Shown here: piece by piece, positions 23,801 to 35,961 of the stretch
Layout of the letters: every line of letters starts with the position of its first letter
Numbering within the stretch: position 1 is the first letter of the stretch
Translations under genes and position numbers: made by a program
Notes under the pieces: model-generated
What the model was told of the DNA's origin: nothing
Databases searched by the model: none
The model's input: the letters and a program-made list of their open reading frames with translations, nothing else
Origin: Aplidium turbinatum
Taxonomy: Eukaryota > Chordata > Ascidiacea > Aplousobranchia > Polyclinidae
Direction of reading: 5' to 3'
Length of the DNA: 64,000 nucleotides
Assembly: GCA_918807975.1 (NCBI GenBank)
Contig: OU964921.1
Coordinates: 21,664,498 to 21,728,497, forward strand

Positions 23801-24737
23801 AAAAATGAACTCAATAATGTTCGGAAGCTTGAATAATTTATTGATAAAGCTTTCACCAAAGCAATCCTGGACTAACAACAAATAAAACAATAATAAATCA
23901 ATAAAACAACAATATATTTTTCTGTTCAAAGTAACATTTTGTGTGAAAAGCATTGCCGGTTTTCGCAGCTTCACTCACTGAAGCCATGATATAATTTTCT
24001 GGCAAGCTGCCAAGCTGATACAATCTACAGACTTTACTAGGAATAGCACCTAAATGACCGGGCGCCACAGTGCTCCGCACCTAAATATCCAGACGCCACA
24101 GTGTGCGCGCCTATTAGACCAGCGCCTAACTGTCAGCGCCTAAAAGACTTGCTCCCTAAATCTAACCCCAAACCCTAACCCTAAAACGGTAATGATAATT
24201 AGGCTACGGTACCCGATAATTTAAAAAAAAAGATTCAAAAAATCACCGAATAGGGAACTCACCGAAAAAGGCTTTCACCAAATAGGGAACTCACCGAATC
24301 GGACTCATCGAAACGGCTATTGCATTCAATACAGTAGCGGCTATGGGTGTGGTTTGATTGTTTGACATTGAAAGACAATCACCTGTGGTGCAAATGTTTC
24401 CATTGGCCAAAAGCTACAGTTTCTAAATTAAGCAATGATCAACAATCTGCTATCTCAAAACAATTTAAGTTGAACGTACATAACCTTATAAAAATTTAAT
24501 TCTTTTATATTTAAATTTTATTTATCAGACGATCTTTTGAGAGACGCTATTTGAATTTTCAAATGACAGTAACTGTGAGAGTCACTGTAATACACAAGTA
24601 AAGCACAACTAATTTGTAAATGTTGTAATTTATCAATGCTGCAAATTCCAAGCTTTTGCGGACACCCTTAAAATGCTTCATCTAGTGTAACAGAAAAAGA
24701 CCTTAGATTTATTTGTGACTATGACTGCTTGGTGATG

Positions 24738-25996
24738 CAGTCCTCGAAATTAGAGGCGGCACACGGCAATTGCCGTGGTAAATGCCGCCGCAAACGTCAT
24801 AATGGCCATTTTGCTATGGCAATAAAAATGCCGTCGCAAAATGAGCATTTAATTCGGACAAAAATTGTTCAAAATTTCTTCCAGTTTGATTTACTCGCAG
24901 CGTGAGTTTAATCAGCAGAAACATCGCACCAAGACCTCACCTCGGACTATTTTACTTGCTGTAAACACTCACACAGTCTTCAAAATTAGCATATTTTTAC
25001 TTTGCAAAAACGTTGACGAGGCCAAACGGCAAAAGTTGAAATTGCCTTGGCAATTGCTGTGAACGTTTATTACGAAAAAATTGTACTAAAACATGCAAAA
25101 CGAGAAGAGAAAAAAAATTATCGAATAGTCTATCACAACCGCACTGTTTGATTTGTTGTGAAGTAATAATACCAAAAGTAGCAATAAAGCGATCAACGCG
25201 ATACGCACGCTGTTACGGTGATTCACGTTATAACTCATTGGAGGGGAAAAGTAAGTTAATTTTGGGTTGATTCAACGTTCGAGTCAGCACAAATCGATTT
25301 AATTTTCCCGGCGAGTTATATCGCGTAACAACAATGCCCAATAAGATATTTACGTTTGTTTTACATTAATTCGACATCTAACGACGTTAAATTATCATGA
25401 AATAACGTTAATTGCTCAGTCAGGTACCGATAACAAATCAATAGCTCCCTGCGAGAAGATTGCCTCGATTTACGTATGCAGTACACTAATGTAATTTCGG
25501 CACAATTGGGATACTGCGAGCAACACAAAGTCTGTTGGATAAAGAACTAGTCAGAATCGGAATCATCGGAGGATGAGGTTGTCGCGTCGTCACTTGAAGA
25601 CGCAAAACTGCCCGTTCATGAACGCGCGATGCCATATGATCGGAAGCATTACTTTTCTTTGCTGCCGAAGAACCATTTATCCAATTTTGTACCACTTTTT
25701 ATATTTGCAACGACACCGGTCAAAAATAAGCATTCGTTGAAAGAATAACTTTTGCGTAACAATTAAGCCAGTATTTATAAGGTTGCAAACTTTTTACAGT
25801 TCACAAGAGCATTGTCAGCGTATAAAATAGCGTGCGTGATGCTCTGGGCAACCGCCATGTGACACACGATGAAAAAGAGGCGCATAAATTTTTTTTTGAT
25901 TAAAGCATACGGCAATTGCCGCATCAACCCAAGGTTTGTTGATTTGGCGACGGCAATGTTTTTGCCGTCGTAGATGGAAGCTTATTTCGAGGGCTG
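24738..25996. mobile_element. CCTCGAAATT-ended element with CGGCAATTGCCG motifs
   Basis: The ends are CAGTCCTCGAAATTAG and CTTATTTCGAGGGCTG; GTGATG flanks both (24732-24737, 25997-26002). Subterminal palindromes CGGCAATTGCCG occur at both ends. A shorter relative sharing several hundred bases is at 59137-60031; 37888-38836 has the same ends with a different interior. No protein recognised. Confidence 0.65.
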
Positions 25997-25999
25997 GTG

Positions 26000-27617
26000 A
26001 TGTCATCCTAAAATTTATACTTACTCAACCACGATTATATACTAGCACATTTAAAGGTAAGAGAATAGCTCATTACTCTGTTAGACGTGACAGTAAAATT
26101 AGTAGGCTACATTGCGTTATTGCTACTTTTTATCCCTGTGAAATTGCAAGTGTGAAAACAATTGAACTGTGCAAATACTAACACTTACTCTGAAAGAAAA
26201 ACTGCTTCTGTAATATCGACACTACTAATTTGCAAAACAGACTAAATTTTCTGCATAAAAATAAAGCTCAGAAAATAAATTAGGCTACAGCTGAACATTG
26301 CTAAAACACACATATAAGAACGATGGTATGCAACATAGGTGTAGACTGTAGAGTTTTAGAAATTACTGGGGGTGCAGCTATATTAGAATATCACACGCAT
26401 AAACATCAACTACCGTTTATACTCAAGTATATATAGGTCGTGATTTTCACCTTAAAAATTGAGTTCGACTTATACACGGGACCAGCTGTTGTCTCCAGCT
26501 CGGCAGTTTTCAAAACGCATTTTTTCTGCTGCAAAAACATTGCCGAGTTAAAAAATTGCCCATTTATAGCCCACTGCTAATAATCCTAATATTAAGTGAA
26601 TTATTGTCATTATAATGTTTTGGCGGCCATCTTGAAAATGACAACTTTCCGGTGCTCTGATTCTCCTAGATTTTTAATATATTATTCTTGATGATAAATA
26701 CTACAAGAAATCGTTGGAAAACCTTTTGTAGTAGTTTTTTTGAGGTCAAACATTTGACCTGACTAGATGGCTGATTTTACTGAAGAGGATCCTCCGATAT
26801 TAGCCGAGATCACCGTTAGAGTAAGCCCTGAAAAGGGCTGGCTAGGCGCTAGAGCGGGCACGGTTGTCATGTGACATGGTGAAGACATTGGTTTGCTAGG
26901 TGATAATGGCGGTAAGAGACGTCCTTAATGCAGGCAATATCGTGCGTCTGATAACAAAACAATGCGTTCTGCTAAATCATACTTGATCTCACAGCGGGAA
27001 GACCTCATTGAAAATATCACATCTGGATTACTTATTATTGCTATGAATATTGTTACGTGACTATTCCAGCAACGTAAGTTACTCTACGCTCTACTTTGAA
27101 ATTTCCTCACCGTATGTCAATACCGATTGGAGTAGGGGGTGTGCCACACCCTCTTACTCTACGTCTATAGTATGCAATGCTACACAATGATATGTAATGC
27201 ATACAAAAACAATGGTATGTTACAGAATGTAGGCCATCAACTACTTCAAAAACAATTGTATTGGCATTCCAAAAGCAATTACAAACGCTGGTCTGCAGCG
27301 TATCAGCACTCACAGTTTTACTATGGCTGGGATTAAAGAAATATTTGTGAAAGTCGCAAACATTATAGAAAAATATTGAGAGTTTGCACCATTTTCATTA
27401 AATCAGCATTATAGATTACTGATTTTTGATCATGTGTGCCAACATAAATTATAGCTCATTATCAGTGCATCGTGAGTTCAACAAATTCTTCTAAGTGTGT
27501 TGCTTCGAAACTTATGAAACATTTATTCTGAAACTTATGAAACAAGATGCACTGTACTAAAATGTCCGATATATTTTTGTAGGAGTCTGAGCGCTTTAAG
27601 GACACCAAAAGGTGTCC
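26000..27617. other. No gene seen
   Basis: AT-rich. A short open frame at 26768-26875 starts MADFTEEDPPILAE but matches nothing I know and has no splice or repeat context. Otherwise empty. Confidence 0.5.
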
Positions 27618-27827
27618 ACTGTCCATGACAAAAAGGTTGAGAACCACTGGACTAGATCCATTGAGAAAGTTTAAAAGATGTGTATAGGTTGCCTGATATA
27701 AGCAAAATGCATTTTCACCACTTGTGACTAGTTGTACTCTATGCTGCTTCTTGAACCCCCCTAAAACACTTCTCAAAATGATGCCAAATATCCAAGAGCT
27801 AATTTTCACTTGTGAGCTGTCAGTAAG

Positions 27828-29073
27828 CAGAGGTGGGCAGTAGCGCGCTACTTTTGTAGCGGCGCTACTTTTTTGGTAAAAGTAGCGGTAGCGGCGCTAC
27901 TTTTTAGTTGGAGTAGCGGCTGCAGTAGCGGCGCTATTGTTTTTCCAAAGTAGCTGTAGCGGGAGAGGCGCTACTTTTTTTCAGTCGCACTCCGCTACCC
28001 GCTACTTTTTAATTTAAATTGAAAAAAATGCTTGTTTTTTTGCAATACTGGCGTGGTCAAGCAGCTATATAATCGGCTTGGTTGCAAAGTTTCGGTCTTT
28101 TCTAGCTGACGTCAACTTCTTCGGCGAATATCTCCGTGTGATAAAGCCTATCTGCCAGGCTTTAGACATTCTCCAGGGCGAGTCCAAGGCATATTACGGA
28201 GTCTTGCTTCTAACCATCACAATTTGCGGGAAGAAGTTGACCGAGATCAGTGATCTTGTGACCTGTGAGGAGTTGAAAGTCCTTGAAGGGGTGAAGAAAC
28301 GATTCAACAACATGAAATGTGTTATGGCATCATGTCTTCATCCCTCCTTCAAGACGTCGTGGCTACAATTTCTGCACTACGCTTCCACGGATGATGCTGA
28401 TGCACTGCGAGAAAAGTCAAGACAGATGTAATTCGACTGTTGTGGGAGACATCAAGCCAGGTTGATACCGAGAAGAGTGACACCAACACCAGTCATGACT
28501 CCGAGGATGTATTTTTTTTGAGTGTTTGCGTCATCCCGTGAAACGTTGGTGCAGAAGGAAACAGCAATTGTGGACGCCTTTTTTTCGGACAAGAGCAAGT
28601 CCATGAGCTTTTCGAATACCGACTTAAAACATCTGTTCATTAAATACAACACCCCCATTCCTTCCAGTGCTGCGGTGGAGAGACTTTTCTCTGTTGGAAA
28701 AGATGTGCTTAAGCGAAAGCGGGCAGGACTTAATGACTCTCATTTTGAAATGCTCGTGTTTTTAAAAGATGCGTAACAATAAATTTCCCTTAGAATGTGT
28801 TTTCTATAACGACGTTAAAATGACAGCGTCAACGAATGATAACATTCGTTTTCAAGGTCATTTTTGCGTCACTAGGGACTTGAGTGTTTCCTAGTGTCAT
28901 TTTAGACAAAAGTAGCGGAAGAAGTAGCGGTAGCGCGTGCTACTTTGGCCCGAGTAGCGGTAGCCGGTAGCGCGCTACTTTTGTAAATTGGTAGCGGGTA
29001 GCAGTAGCGCGCGCTACTTTGGCCCAAGTAGCGGGTAGCGCGCTACTTTAAAAGTAGCGGGTGCCCACCTCTG
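27828..29073 (+). mobile_element. hAT transposon with GTAGCG-rich ends, 1246 bp
   Basis: The ends are CAGAGGTGGGCAGTAGCGCG and GGGTGCCCACCTCTG with exact 8-bp duplication TCAGTAAG (27820-27827, 29074-29081). Both subterminal regions (27840-28010, 28910-29060) are packed with GTAGCG/CGCTAC motifs, likely transposase-binding arrays. It carries a broken hAT gene. Confidence 0.92.
28078..28776 (+). pseudogene. hAT transposase C-terminal part
   Basis: The first stretch (28078-28431) reads LGCKVSVFS-like then EYLRVIKPICQALDILQGE, YYGVLLLTI and ASCLHPSFKTSWL, as in the middle of hAT transposases. The second (28522-28776) holds KYNTPIPSSAAVERLFSVGK and LKRKRAGLNDSHFEMLVFLK, the C-terminal hAT dimerization domain. 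At least one frame change lies between them, and the catalytic N-terminal half is missing, so it cannot act on its own. Confidence 0.8.
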
Positions 29074-29493
29074 TCAGTAAGGCATTGGATGAAAGTGTTT
29101 TCAGTGGAAATAAAGAGTTCACTTGTCAGGATCATGGCTTAACAGGTCAAAAATCATTGAATTTGGCAAAAATAGGAATGTTTAGGTCTCTTAAGGCAGG
29201 GTATCCCATCATCTGACAGCAAAATGGTTGTCATTTTCTAGTTTCTCATGGTCAAAACCATGGGAAACAATGCTTGAAGCTGAAACATAGAGGTCTATGC
29301 AGTATGCATGGGTGTTAGGTAGGTCATTATAATTTTCAACTTTTTATAATGTTCATTTTATTTTTCAATTTTTGAAATTCTTCTTATACTCATCACACGA
29401 ACCAATCAGAATATCTGTCTGAAATATGATTATTTGTAATATTTTATTTATTTGTAACTTTGTTTCTGTCAAATTGCGTTTAAGAGTTGTAGT

Positions 29494-31885
29494 AGGGGTG
29501 GGCAAATAAAGGCATTTTGATAATAGTATTTCCAGGACCCAATTTTTTCATGGCCATTTTTCTCTCTGAATAAGAATCCGATGAGTTCTTTTGTCTATGA
29601 CGTCATTTTAGGTTGGTTCAGCGGCCATTTTCAAAATGGCTGCTGAAAAATTGATATTTTTCATCAATCAGATGAAGATTTGATCATATGGGTCATGTAA
29701 TATGTCTAAATATAGGTTGTTTGGGGCGTAAATTCTAAAAATTAACTCAGTTTTGCAATTCACTGCATTGCTGTGGCGATATCATCTGAAAGTACGAAAA
29801 AAAATGCTTTTTACATGAAAAATTAAAATTGTTGTAGTTTTCCTCGTTCTCGGTTCGCCATTGTTGACCAAATATCATATTAGCTACGTTGACGATTAGT
29901 TTGCATATTTCATTGGGCGATGCGGCCGTTTCTGAGAAACACTGGACCAAGCAACGTATGACTGTCTCATTGAAAGATTTTCGTCCATTCCTCACCTTCA
30001 CTGACGGGAACTTTATTTCTTCTGATGTTATGGTTTGTTTCTCAGCTGACTCTTTTGACGAACGAAGCTTTCTGTTGGGAAATGTTATTTGGGATGTCGA
30101 TGGTCAGAAGCCTCGTAGCTGACATCCTTGTGTGTGTTGACTGCACAATTCATTGCTTCTATGCTCTCTAGATTATCCAGTTCTCGCTGTTCTCTCTTCC
30201 TTTCCTCAATCGCAAGATGCTTCCTTTTCAGCGAAATTTCTCTATTTTCCTTCCTCTTTTTTGATCTAAGCCAATCTTTTGGCACAGTATTACTACACAC
30301 AGCTCTGTATGGGCCAAAACAGTTATCTTCATAGAACTTTGATCTTCTGCTGTCATTTTTACTTGATATTTATGTTCTAACTTTTTCTGGTAGTCTGTGT
30401 TTCTGCAGCGGATGTCATATCCATAATTAGTAATCCTGTCATTGAATCACTTTTAGGTTTGCTTGTACATTTCTCGGCCTTTCGCAACTCGTTGGATTTT
30501 TCATAATCTTTCTTAATTTTGGCAGCAACAAACTTTTTCTTCATAGGATACACATTTTTTGTATGTATCCAATCACATCTCAGTTCTCTAGCTACAACTT
30601 TACTCGCTTCAGTCCTGCTTAAGGCTTGCTTCCCCTTCTGTCGTTTGCATAGCTGTAGCATTCGTCCAATTACAACAGTCCCATTAGCTAGTTTTCCTGT
30701 GGGTTTATATTCCTGTATTTCAGTGTAGTTGAATCCAAAAAGTTCTTTCCTGCTTTCACTTCTCACTCGTCGTTCAGTTTTCAAAATTGATTAACTATAT
30801 TGCATTACTTAGTGCAACAACTAGTCAACCTGGATGTAGACAAAGGAGCCTAAGGTCAGTAAATATGATGAAATTACACACAGAAGAAGTCTAAGGCACT
30901 TTCAGACTACACCTACACGTAAGTTCACAGAAATTGAAATCAAAAACCTTTCACACTACACATAAGTTGACGGAAGCTCACGGAACGGTTATTCCCCTAA
31001 TTCAAACCGTTCTTGTGGTAGACCACTATGATATGGCAGAATATGGCGATTGTATAAGGTTTTGTTACATCACATTCAGAAGTTTTTTCAGCTCAAGATA
31101 CCGGTAACTTCCAATAAAAGTGGAGATCTACCTCTTCGACTCTGTTGCTCATTTTGTTTCACACAGAAAGCAAAATAGCTTGCAAACAAAAATGGAAAAC
31201 ATTATCGTTCTGACTAAACCACCACAGTGTCAAAAAAATCTAAACGGCAGGATTTGCAGCACTAAAAGCCAACACCCATGGGATAAGCCGCTAACCTCAA
31301 AACTCTCAATAGCCTAGCCTAAGAACCTGGACCCAGCGAAACAAAAAATCGGGATGTAAGTTTTCTTGAGCTGACGAAAGTTCGCGCGCCGTTTTTGCTT
31401 CATGTGTGAAGTTCAGTGAACGAAGTTTGCGGAAGTTGACAACAGCCATGAACTAAAAGTACAAAAACGAATATCCGTGAACTTCCATGCAGTTTGAAAG
31501 TGCCTTCTCAATCTTCCTGGCAACATGGTTGCATATAACAAGAAGCTCAAACGATCATTGGCGTAATTAATACACAAATAATAACCTAAAAATGATCTTT
31601 TCTGTAGAAAAATACAAGAAGGTGTCATGCCAGGTAGCTAAAAGTGCTTTTATTGTAATCTTTAACCCTCAAAACATTTGTTTAGACATATTGCACAGGT
31701 ATATTCGTCTCACTCGTATGTCCTGAGAGCAAAATAGCCATTTTTGGCCGCCATTTTGAAAATGGCCACTGAACCAACCTATTATGACGTCATAGAGCAA
31801 AAAAATCAACGGATTCATATTTACCAGCCCAAATGGCATTAGAAAAAATGGGTCCTGAAAAATCGACCTGAATTTGCCCACCCCT
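29494..31885 (-). mobile_element. TIR transposon, AGGGGTGGGCAAA ends
   Basis: The ends are TAGGGGTGGGCAAAT and ATTTGCCCACCCCTA; AGTTGTAGT is duplicated (29485-29493, 31886-31894; 7 bp if the outer TA pair is counted as the element). Arm similarity continues inward (GGCCATTTTCAAAATGGC blocks near 29625 and 31750). It carries the N-terminal part of a transposase gene on the minus strand. 30790-31620 contains no gene that I can support. Confidence 0.85.
29747..30784 (-). pseudogene. Transposase N-terminal region (unnamed family)
   Basis: The best part, 30784-30377, begins MKTERRVRSESRKELFGFNY and continues YKPTGKLANGTVVIGRMLQL, KVVARELRCDWI, NVYPMKKKFVAAKIKKDY. This FGFxYTEIQEYKPTGKL...IGRML...VARELRxDW layout is the N-terminal start of the transposon protein family whose central part is at 381-653 (judged from remembered full-length relatives). 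Below it are broken pieces (a basic KRKENREISLKRKHLAI stretch and NEICKLIVNVANMIFGQQW at about 29960-29860). Frame changes and stops are frequent after 30377. Confidence 0.55.
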
Positions 31886-31986
31886 AGTTGTAGTGCCATT
31901 AACAAAGATTTATGAAGGTCTGAAAACCTTATCAGGAAGAAATGACCTTTTTTCCCCTATGTTTGGAGCCTCGAATGACCAAGTGG

Positions 31987-32924
31987 CTATTTTATGGTCG
32001 TAATACTAATAGAATTTAAACCAGACATAAACATGCATTTATGATTTATATATTCTTTTTTTTTCATGAAATAAAAACTTTGACTATGAAATTTCTTTAA
32101 AGTAATTTTTTTTTTTAGTTGGTTGCGACACTTGGTTGTGGTCATAGCTAGTGCTGAAAAACCAGCTTCACAAAGATATGTTGTCGGAACGGGCAAAATA
32201 GCTCTTGTTGCCTGCAAACAGAGTTCAGGTAGATTGGGTTCCATTACTTGGACCTTGGCCCAAAATCGAGTCAGAGAAACATTTTTGTATTTCTCTTTCC
32301 ACAGCTGTCGACTTTGCAGCACAACCAGTTGTTCACCAATGCAATCTATTTCTGGATGAACCAGTAGTGATGAAACCCCGAAGGGATTTTGCACCCACTT
32401 AAACTCTTTGTTGAAATTGTGGGAAGGAATGTATTTGTCTAGCTCGAACATAACTGAAGTAAGGTGCTCAAGAAAGATTCCACCGATGCTCTTCAAATCA
32501 AATTCTTCTTGTTCAAAAAATGCGTTTAAAGCAAGAAAAGCAGCTATCTTCCCACTTTTTATTCGATGCATCCACAGTTTCATTTTACCTTTAAATGTCT
32601 TCTGATACATCTAAAAAGATTTTATTTCTTCCCTGCATAGCAGTGTTCAGGTGGTTTAAATGGCTGAAAAAAATCAGATAAGAACAGCAATTTGGCAATC
32701 CACTTGTCACTGAATCGCTTGGCAAGTTTATGATTCTGCTCTTTTAAAAAAACACCGATTTCATTGCGTAGGCTAGCCACTCTCTCTAACACTTTTCCTC
32801 GTGACAGCCAACGGATGTTCGAATGAAATAAAAGCCCATTGTGCTCCGCAGTCCGCACCCATCTCGTCACACAACGCTCGATATATACAAGTACATATAG
32901 GGCGGGATTTGATATGAATAACAA
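31987..32924 (-). pseudogene. hAT transposase C-terminal half
   Basis: Minus strand. 32924-32622 reads NIRWLSRGKVLERVASLRNE, the hAT 'RWLSxG' block after the catalytic core. 32610-31987 continues LNAFFEQEEFDL, WVQNPFGVS, VSLTRFWAKV, LPVPTTYLCEAGFSALA and a C-terminal KCRNQL block, the hAT dimerization region of ZBED5/SCAND3-like proteins. A frame change lies between the two near 32615. The N-terminal zinc finger and the catalytic D and H regions are missing. The family is the same broad group as 43977-45812. Confidence 0.8.
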
Positions 32925-33250
32925 CAGATGCGTAATTAAACGAATAATTCCGTTGAGTTACATCAGAGTTGCATTGAAACACATTTATTGCTTACATACG
33001 GTATATGATCTTAGTTGATGTGCTTGCGGACTCACCTAGAGCCTTCTGCGGACTCATTTGAGTACGTGGACTCGAGTTGGGAAACACTGGCCTAAGGCAT
33101 AGTAATTAGTATGACAACTTAAACTTGTTAGCAAAATCTGTGAGGTACCATATACGAAATATTTTCATTTTGACTGTTATAATATGGAATGACTCAGATG
33201 ACAAATATACATCATTCTTTTTGCTTTGATGGTTGTGTTGTGATTTTTAG

Positions 33251-33375
33251 ACGGAGTTGGGAAGTCAAGCTCCAGGAAACCCTTGGAACAAACCATGTCT
33301 TAGTACACTCCATCTCGCATGGGGTTCTTCATCTCTCTGTGTTTGTCAGGAGAGACTTGATTTGGTATTGTTCAG
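33251..33375 (+). CDS. INPP5E: INPP5E-like phosphatase, internal exon A
   Basis: A 125-bp exon of a phosphatidylinositol polyphosphate 5-phosphatase, which removes the 5-phosphate from PI(4,5)P2 and PI(3,4,5)P3, in vertebrates mainly at the primary cilium. It encodes [26 protein letters not shown] and [12 protein letters not shown], which match the conserved part of the catalytic 5-phosphatase domain of INPP5E closely. The acceptor is TGATTTTTAG before 33251; the donor is CAG|GTAGAT at 33376. The exon ends after the first base of a codon. It joins in phase to 58289. The preceding exon (the usual 'GVQE...DR' segment) was not found in the window. No stop or frame change, and the protein is well conserved, so the gene is probably active. 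Confidence 0.88.
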
Positions 33376-34689
33376 GTAGATTTTGTGAATTCATGCTTAG
33401 CCGTTAAAAAGCAACCTTTGTCTTAGGACCAGGACATTCTGCCGTGGGCGACCTATCTCAGAGACCTCACGGCGAGACTATTTTGCATGAAGTTTATTCT
33501 ATCTTGCATTGTGCAGATAGAATATTTCAACATGCAGCTCAATAGATGAAGTAGAATTTGAATCTAATAACCTGTCGTGAAATGTACTCTAATTTGAGAT
33601 GTTTCTGCGACAGGTCACCTGCTGTCAATTGTCTCGCATCAGGTCGGCTGCATCAGAATGTCATGTACCTCTTATTGTCTCAGTTGAACAATGGGTAAAA
33701 TCTAAAATGTATATTGTATTTTAAAACAATGAAAACTATTAATACTACAAAAAGTGCTCAATGCCAAGCAAGAAGGCAAAGCAGAGCGAATTAAATCAAA
33801 TTTGATTTTTTTTTTTATAGACTGTTTAATTTAATGAACAACATTCTTGTTGCGTATCAAGCATCAATTGTGAAGCATTGAACAAAAGCATTTTGCGTGC
33901 TTCACTTCCATTTCATTAATTGAGAATTGCTAGAAAAGGAAAAGCCTCCAGTAAGCATTTTAGCATCTACAGTCAAAGTTCGTTTAGTTAAGGGACTGAC
34001 CAAATTGCTTTGAGTTATCCATAGTTTGGAAAAAACATGTTAGTGACGCAACAAGTGTCATACAGCATGACAGGTACAGTGGTATACTGGTGCAAGACAT
34101 CGTCGCAGCCGACCTGTCGCTGGACAACTGATCACTGCCAACATGTCGCAAGGACATCTCACGACTTGACGCGAATTCGTTAAGTATTCTATCAACTCTT
34201 CCTATCATAACATGCCCTTGGCTTGTTTGACCTTGGACATCTGTTGAATGTTGATCTATTTTAGCAAACAGCAATGGAGTAATCTTAAAAATTTCTAACT
34301 CCAATACCGGTTGATTGCGGATGTTTTTAATATTTATTATTGATGAAAAGTATTTAATATTGATCAAAGTTATAAGCTGCTTCCTAATTTAAACTGCACA
34401 AATGATGAGAAATAAAAAGTTTTTAAGACACTGTTTACAACTGAGTAAGTATGATGTGTCATTCAATGTACACTAACTTTTTTGGTATACCTCTGCTTAG
34501 GCTTTTATAGTAAGTTATTCTGGAAAAAAAATTGTGGAAAACCAAATGCAAGTTGCAACCGCAAATCTATACCAGGCAATGCAGGCCTGCATAAAAAATT
34601 TTACTGGCAAACCAACTGCAAAAAGAGTAAATCTTTGCATCCTTAGGTATAGGTAATGCTTTTAATTTTTGCTGATAGTAAAATTGTCG

Positions 34690-35216
34690 TCGTGTAAGCC
34701 TCTGGGGCTGAAAGTTTATCTTTTTACCACCCCAGATTCACGATGTTGCCGGACTAAGCTGCAAGGCTACTAGAGAGCAACCAGTCTTTGGTTTCATCAT
34801 ACAAGACACACACCCCTTCCACTCCATTAGCCGACTTGAAGATGTTGCAATTTTTGTTGATGATGTGGTCTGCGGTTTGTTCCTCAACACCACATTCACA
34901 AAAGAGAAAGAAGCTATTGGGTGTCTTGTTTTCAGCCTTTGGGGGCTCTCTTGTGGGAGCAGAGATCTTAGAGTAGATGTTTATTGTTTATGCTCCAATG
35001 CTTGTTGACCAAGAGACAGAGTGGTTTCTACACAGAAGCGCAGTGGGTTGGATGCCAGCAAGAATGGGAAGATTGACCAATGGTGTGGGATGCAGGCACC
35101 CGGCCACTATGCGCAGAGCGCTGTTGATGGCAGTGTCAAATGTGGCACCAAACAGGTGTGAACTGTGCAGTATTCCGCTGAGGAATAGACAGGGACTAGG
35201 GCTGCCATATGCAATG
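34690..35216 (-). pseudogene. LINE fragment, second copy of the 11270-12412 type
   Basis: Minus-strand remnant matching 11270-12412 in order: the VGEW-type tail, NSALRIVAGCLHPTPLVNLPILAGIQP and the SAEYC region. More decayed and with an internal deletion compared with that copy. It is interrupted at 35217; the small remaining piece (GTGTCAGCCCTGA) follows the hAT at 37365-37378, exactly as the continuous copy at 12090-12105 predicts. Confidence 0.65.
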
Positions 35217-35409
35217 TAGAGCTGGGCGATATTGGTAAAATAATTTCGATACGATATTACCAAAAATAAAACGATATTATCTAAGTTTCGATATTTTACG
35301 GCGAATCGCAAAGCACGGCTTTCTATAACTGCATGAAAAACATACTGAGGACTGGTACTGAAATGAACAACATTTATTGCAAACAATGCTGCGATTTAAC
35401 TGTCGCAAA

Positions 35410-35640
35410 CTAAAGATTTTTGGACAAAAATGTCAGCATGTTGACATTGCAGGGTTTTAGGCACGGTCTCTTCTTGGAAACAATTGAGCCACTAAGTGAA
35501 AACACCCTTTCACTACTAACACTGGTGGCTTGAATGCACAGAAGTTTTCTTGCAACTTTTGCGAGTGTAGGAAAAGTCAGTGCATTAGCTCGCCACCATG
35601 TACAGATGCAGCTATCCTTGTTGATAGTTTTTGATGCAAA
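35410..35640 (-). pseudogene. hAT transposase C-terminal domain (ZBED1-like)
   Basis: The minus strand encodes CTWWRANALTFPTLAKVARK, LCIQATSVSSERVFSLSG and SIVSKKRPCLKPCNVNMLTFL, i.e. the WW..FP.LA..A...L.I.ATS..SER.FS dimerization motif of the hAT/ZBED1 line. Upstream the gene is lost where the 35962-37220 insertion and deletions occur. No intact enzyme. Confidence 0.85.
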
Positions 35641-35961
35641 ATAGAGATGCAGCTGTGAGTAGCAAAACAAAATAAAGTATCTACCTAGCTGTAGCTACCG
35701 TAGTACCGTAGGCTACGGCCGCTACGCTATGCTACGTAAATTCAGTCAGCTTGCAAGTTTCCTATCGTATTTACCGGACTTCATCCTTCGCAACAACGCA
35801 ACACGTGGGAATCAATAAGCAGGATTGTGTAATCACAAAAACTACTTGTAATGCGTAAACAATGCACACATGCTTGAGGGTTGTCTGCGCATGCGATGTC
35901 AGACTGATCGCAATGTGTAAATAATGCACATACACTGGGTTGTCTGCGCATGCGATGTCTG

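Larger units (their letters stand above)
18890..24324. mobile_element. Long-armed inverted-repeat element
   Basis: The left arm (18890 to about 19790) and the right arm (about 23800-24324) are inverted copies: the GAGTCCGATTCGG block, the GGTACCGTAGC...AATTATCATTGCCG block, the AGGCGCTGGTCTAATAGGCGCGCAC block, TCTGTAGATTGTATCAGCTTGGC and AAGCTTTATCAATAAATTATTCAAG occur in mirror order. TTCAATAC flanks both sides (18882-18889, 24325-24332), consistent with an 8-bp duplication, although the outermost 15 bases of the arms differ. Inside are a LINE tail (19965-20900) and hAT remnants (21296-22507). Confidence 0.75.
29197..33089 (-). mobile_element. hAT transposon, interrupted by 29494-31885
   Basis: The left end CAGGGTATCCCATCATCT and the right end GAGTTGGGAAACACTG match over the outer 12 bases (10 of 12). 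Flanks TCTTAAGG (29189-29196) and GCCTAAGG (33090-33097) agree at 6 of 8. The minus-strand transposase starts near the right end. It lies just before the INPP5E exon at 33251. Confidence 0.65.

Noticed and set aside
26768-26875. Open frame starting MADFTEEDPPILAE
   Set aside because: Only 35 codons, no splice sites, no known family, no conservation that can be seen.
21296-27650. hAT spanning 21296-27650 from its CAGCGGTTCTCAAAC and GAGAACCACTG ends
   Set aside because: Ends are compatible, but the flanks differ and 24324 is the border of another element lying between; kept only as a remnant at 21296.
17205-33089. One huge hAT from the GGTTTCCCAAAC end at 17205 to the end at 33089
   Set aside because: Flanking 8-mers do not match, and the end at 29197 is a better partner for 33089.
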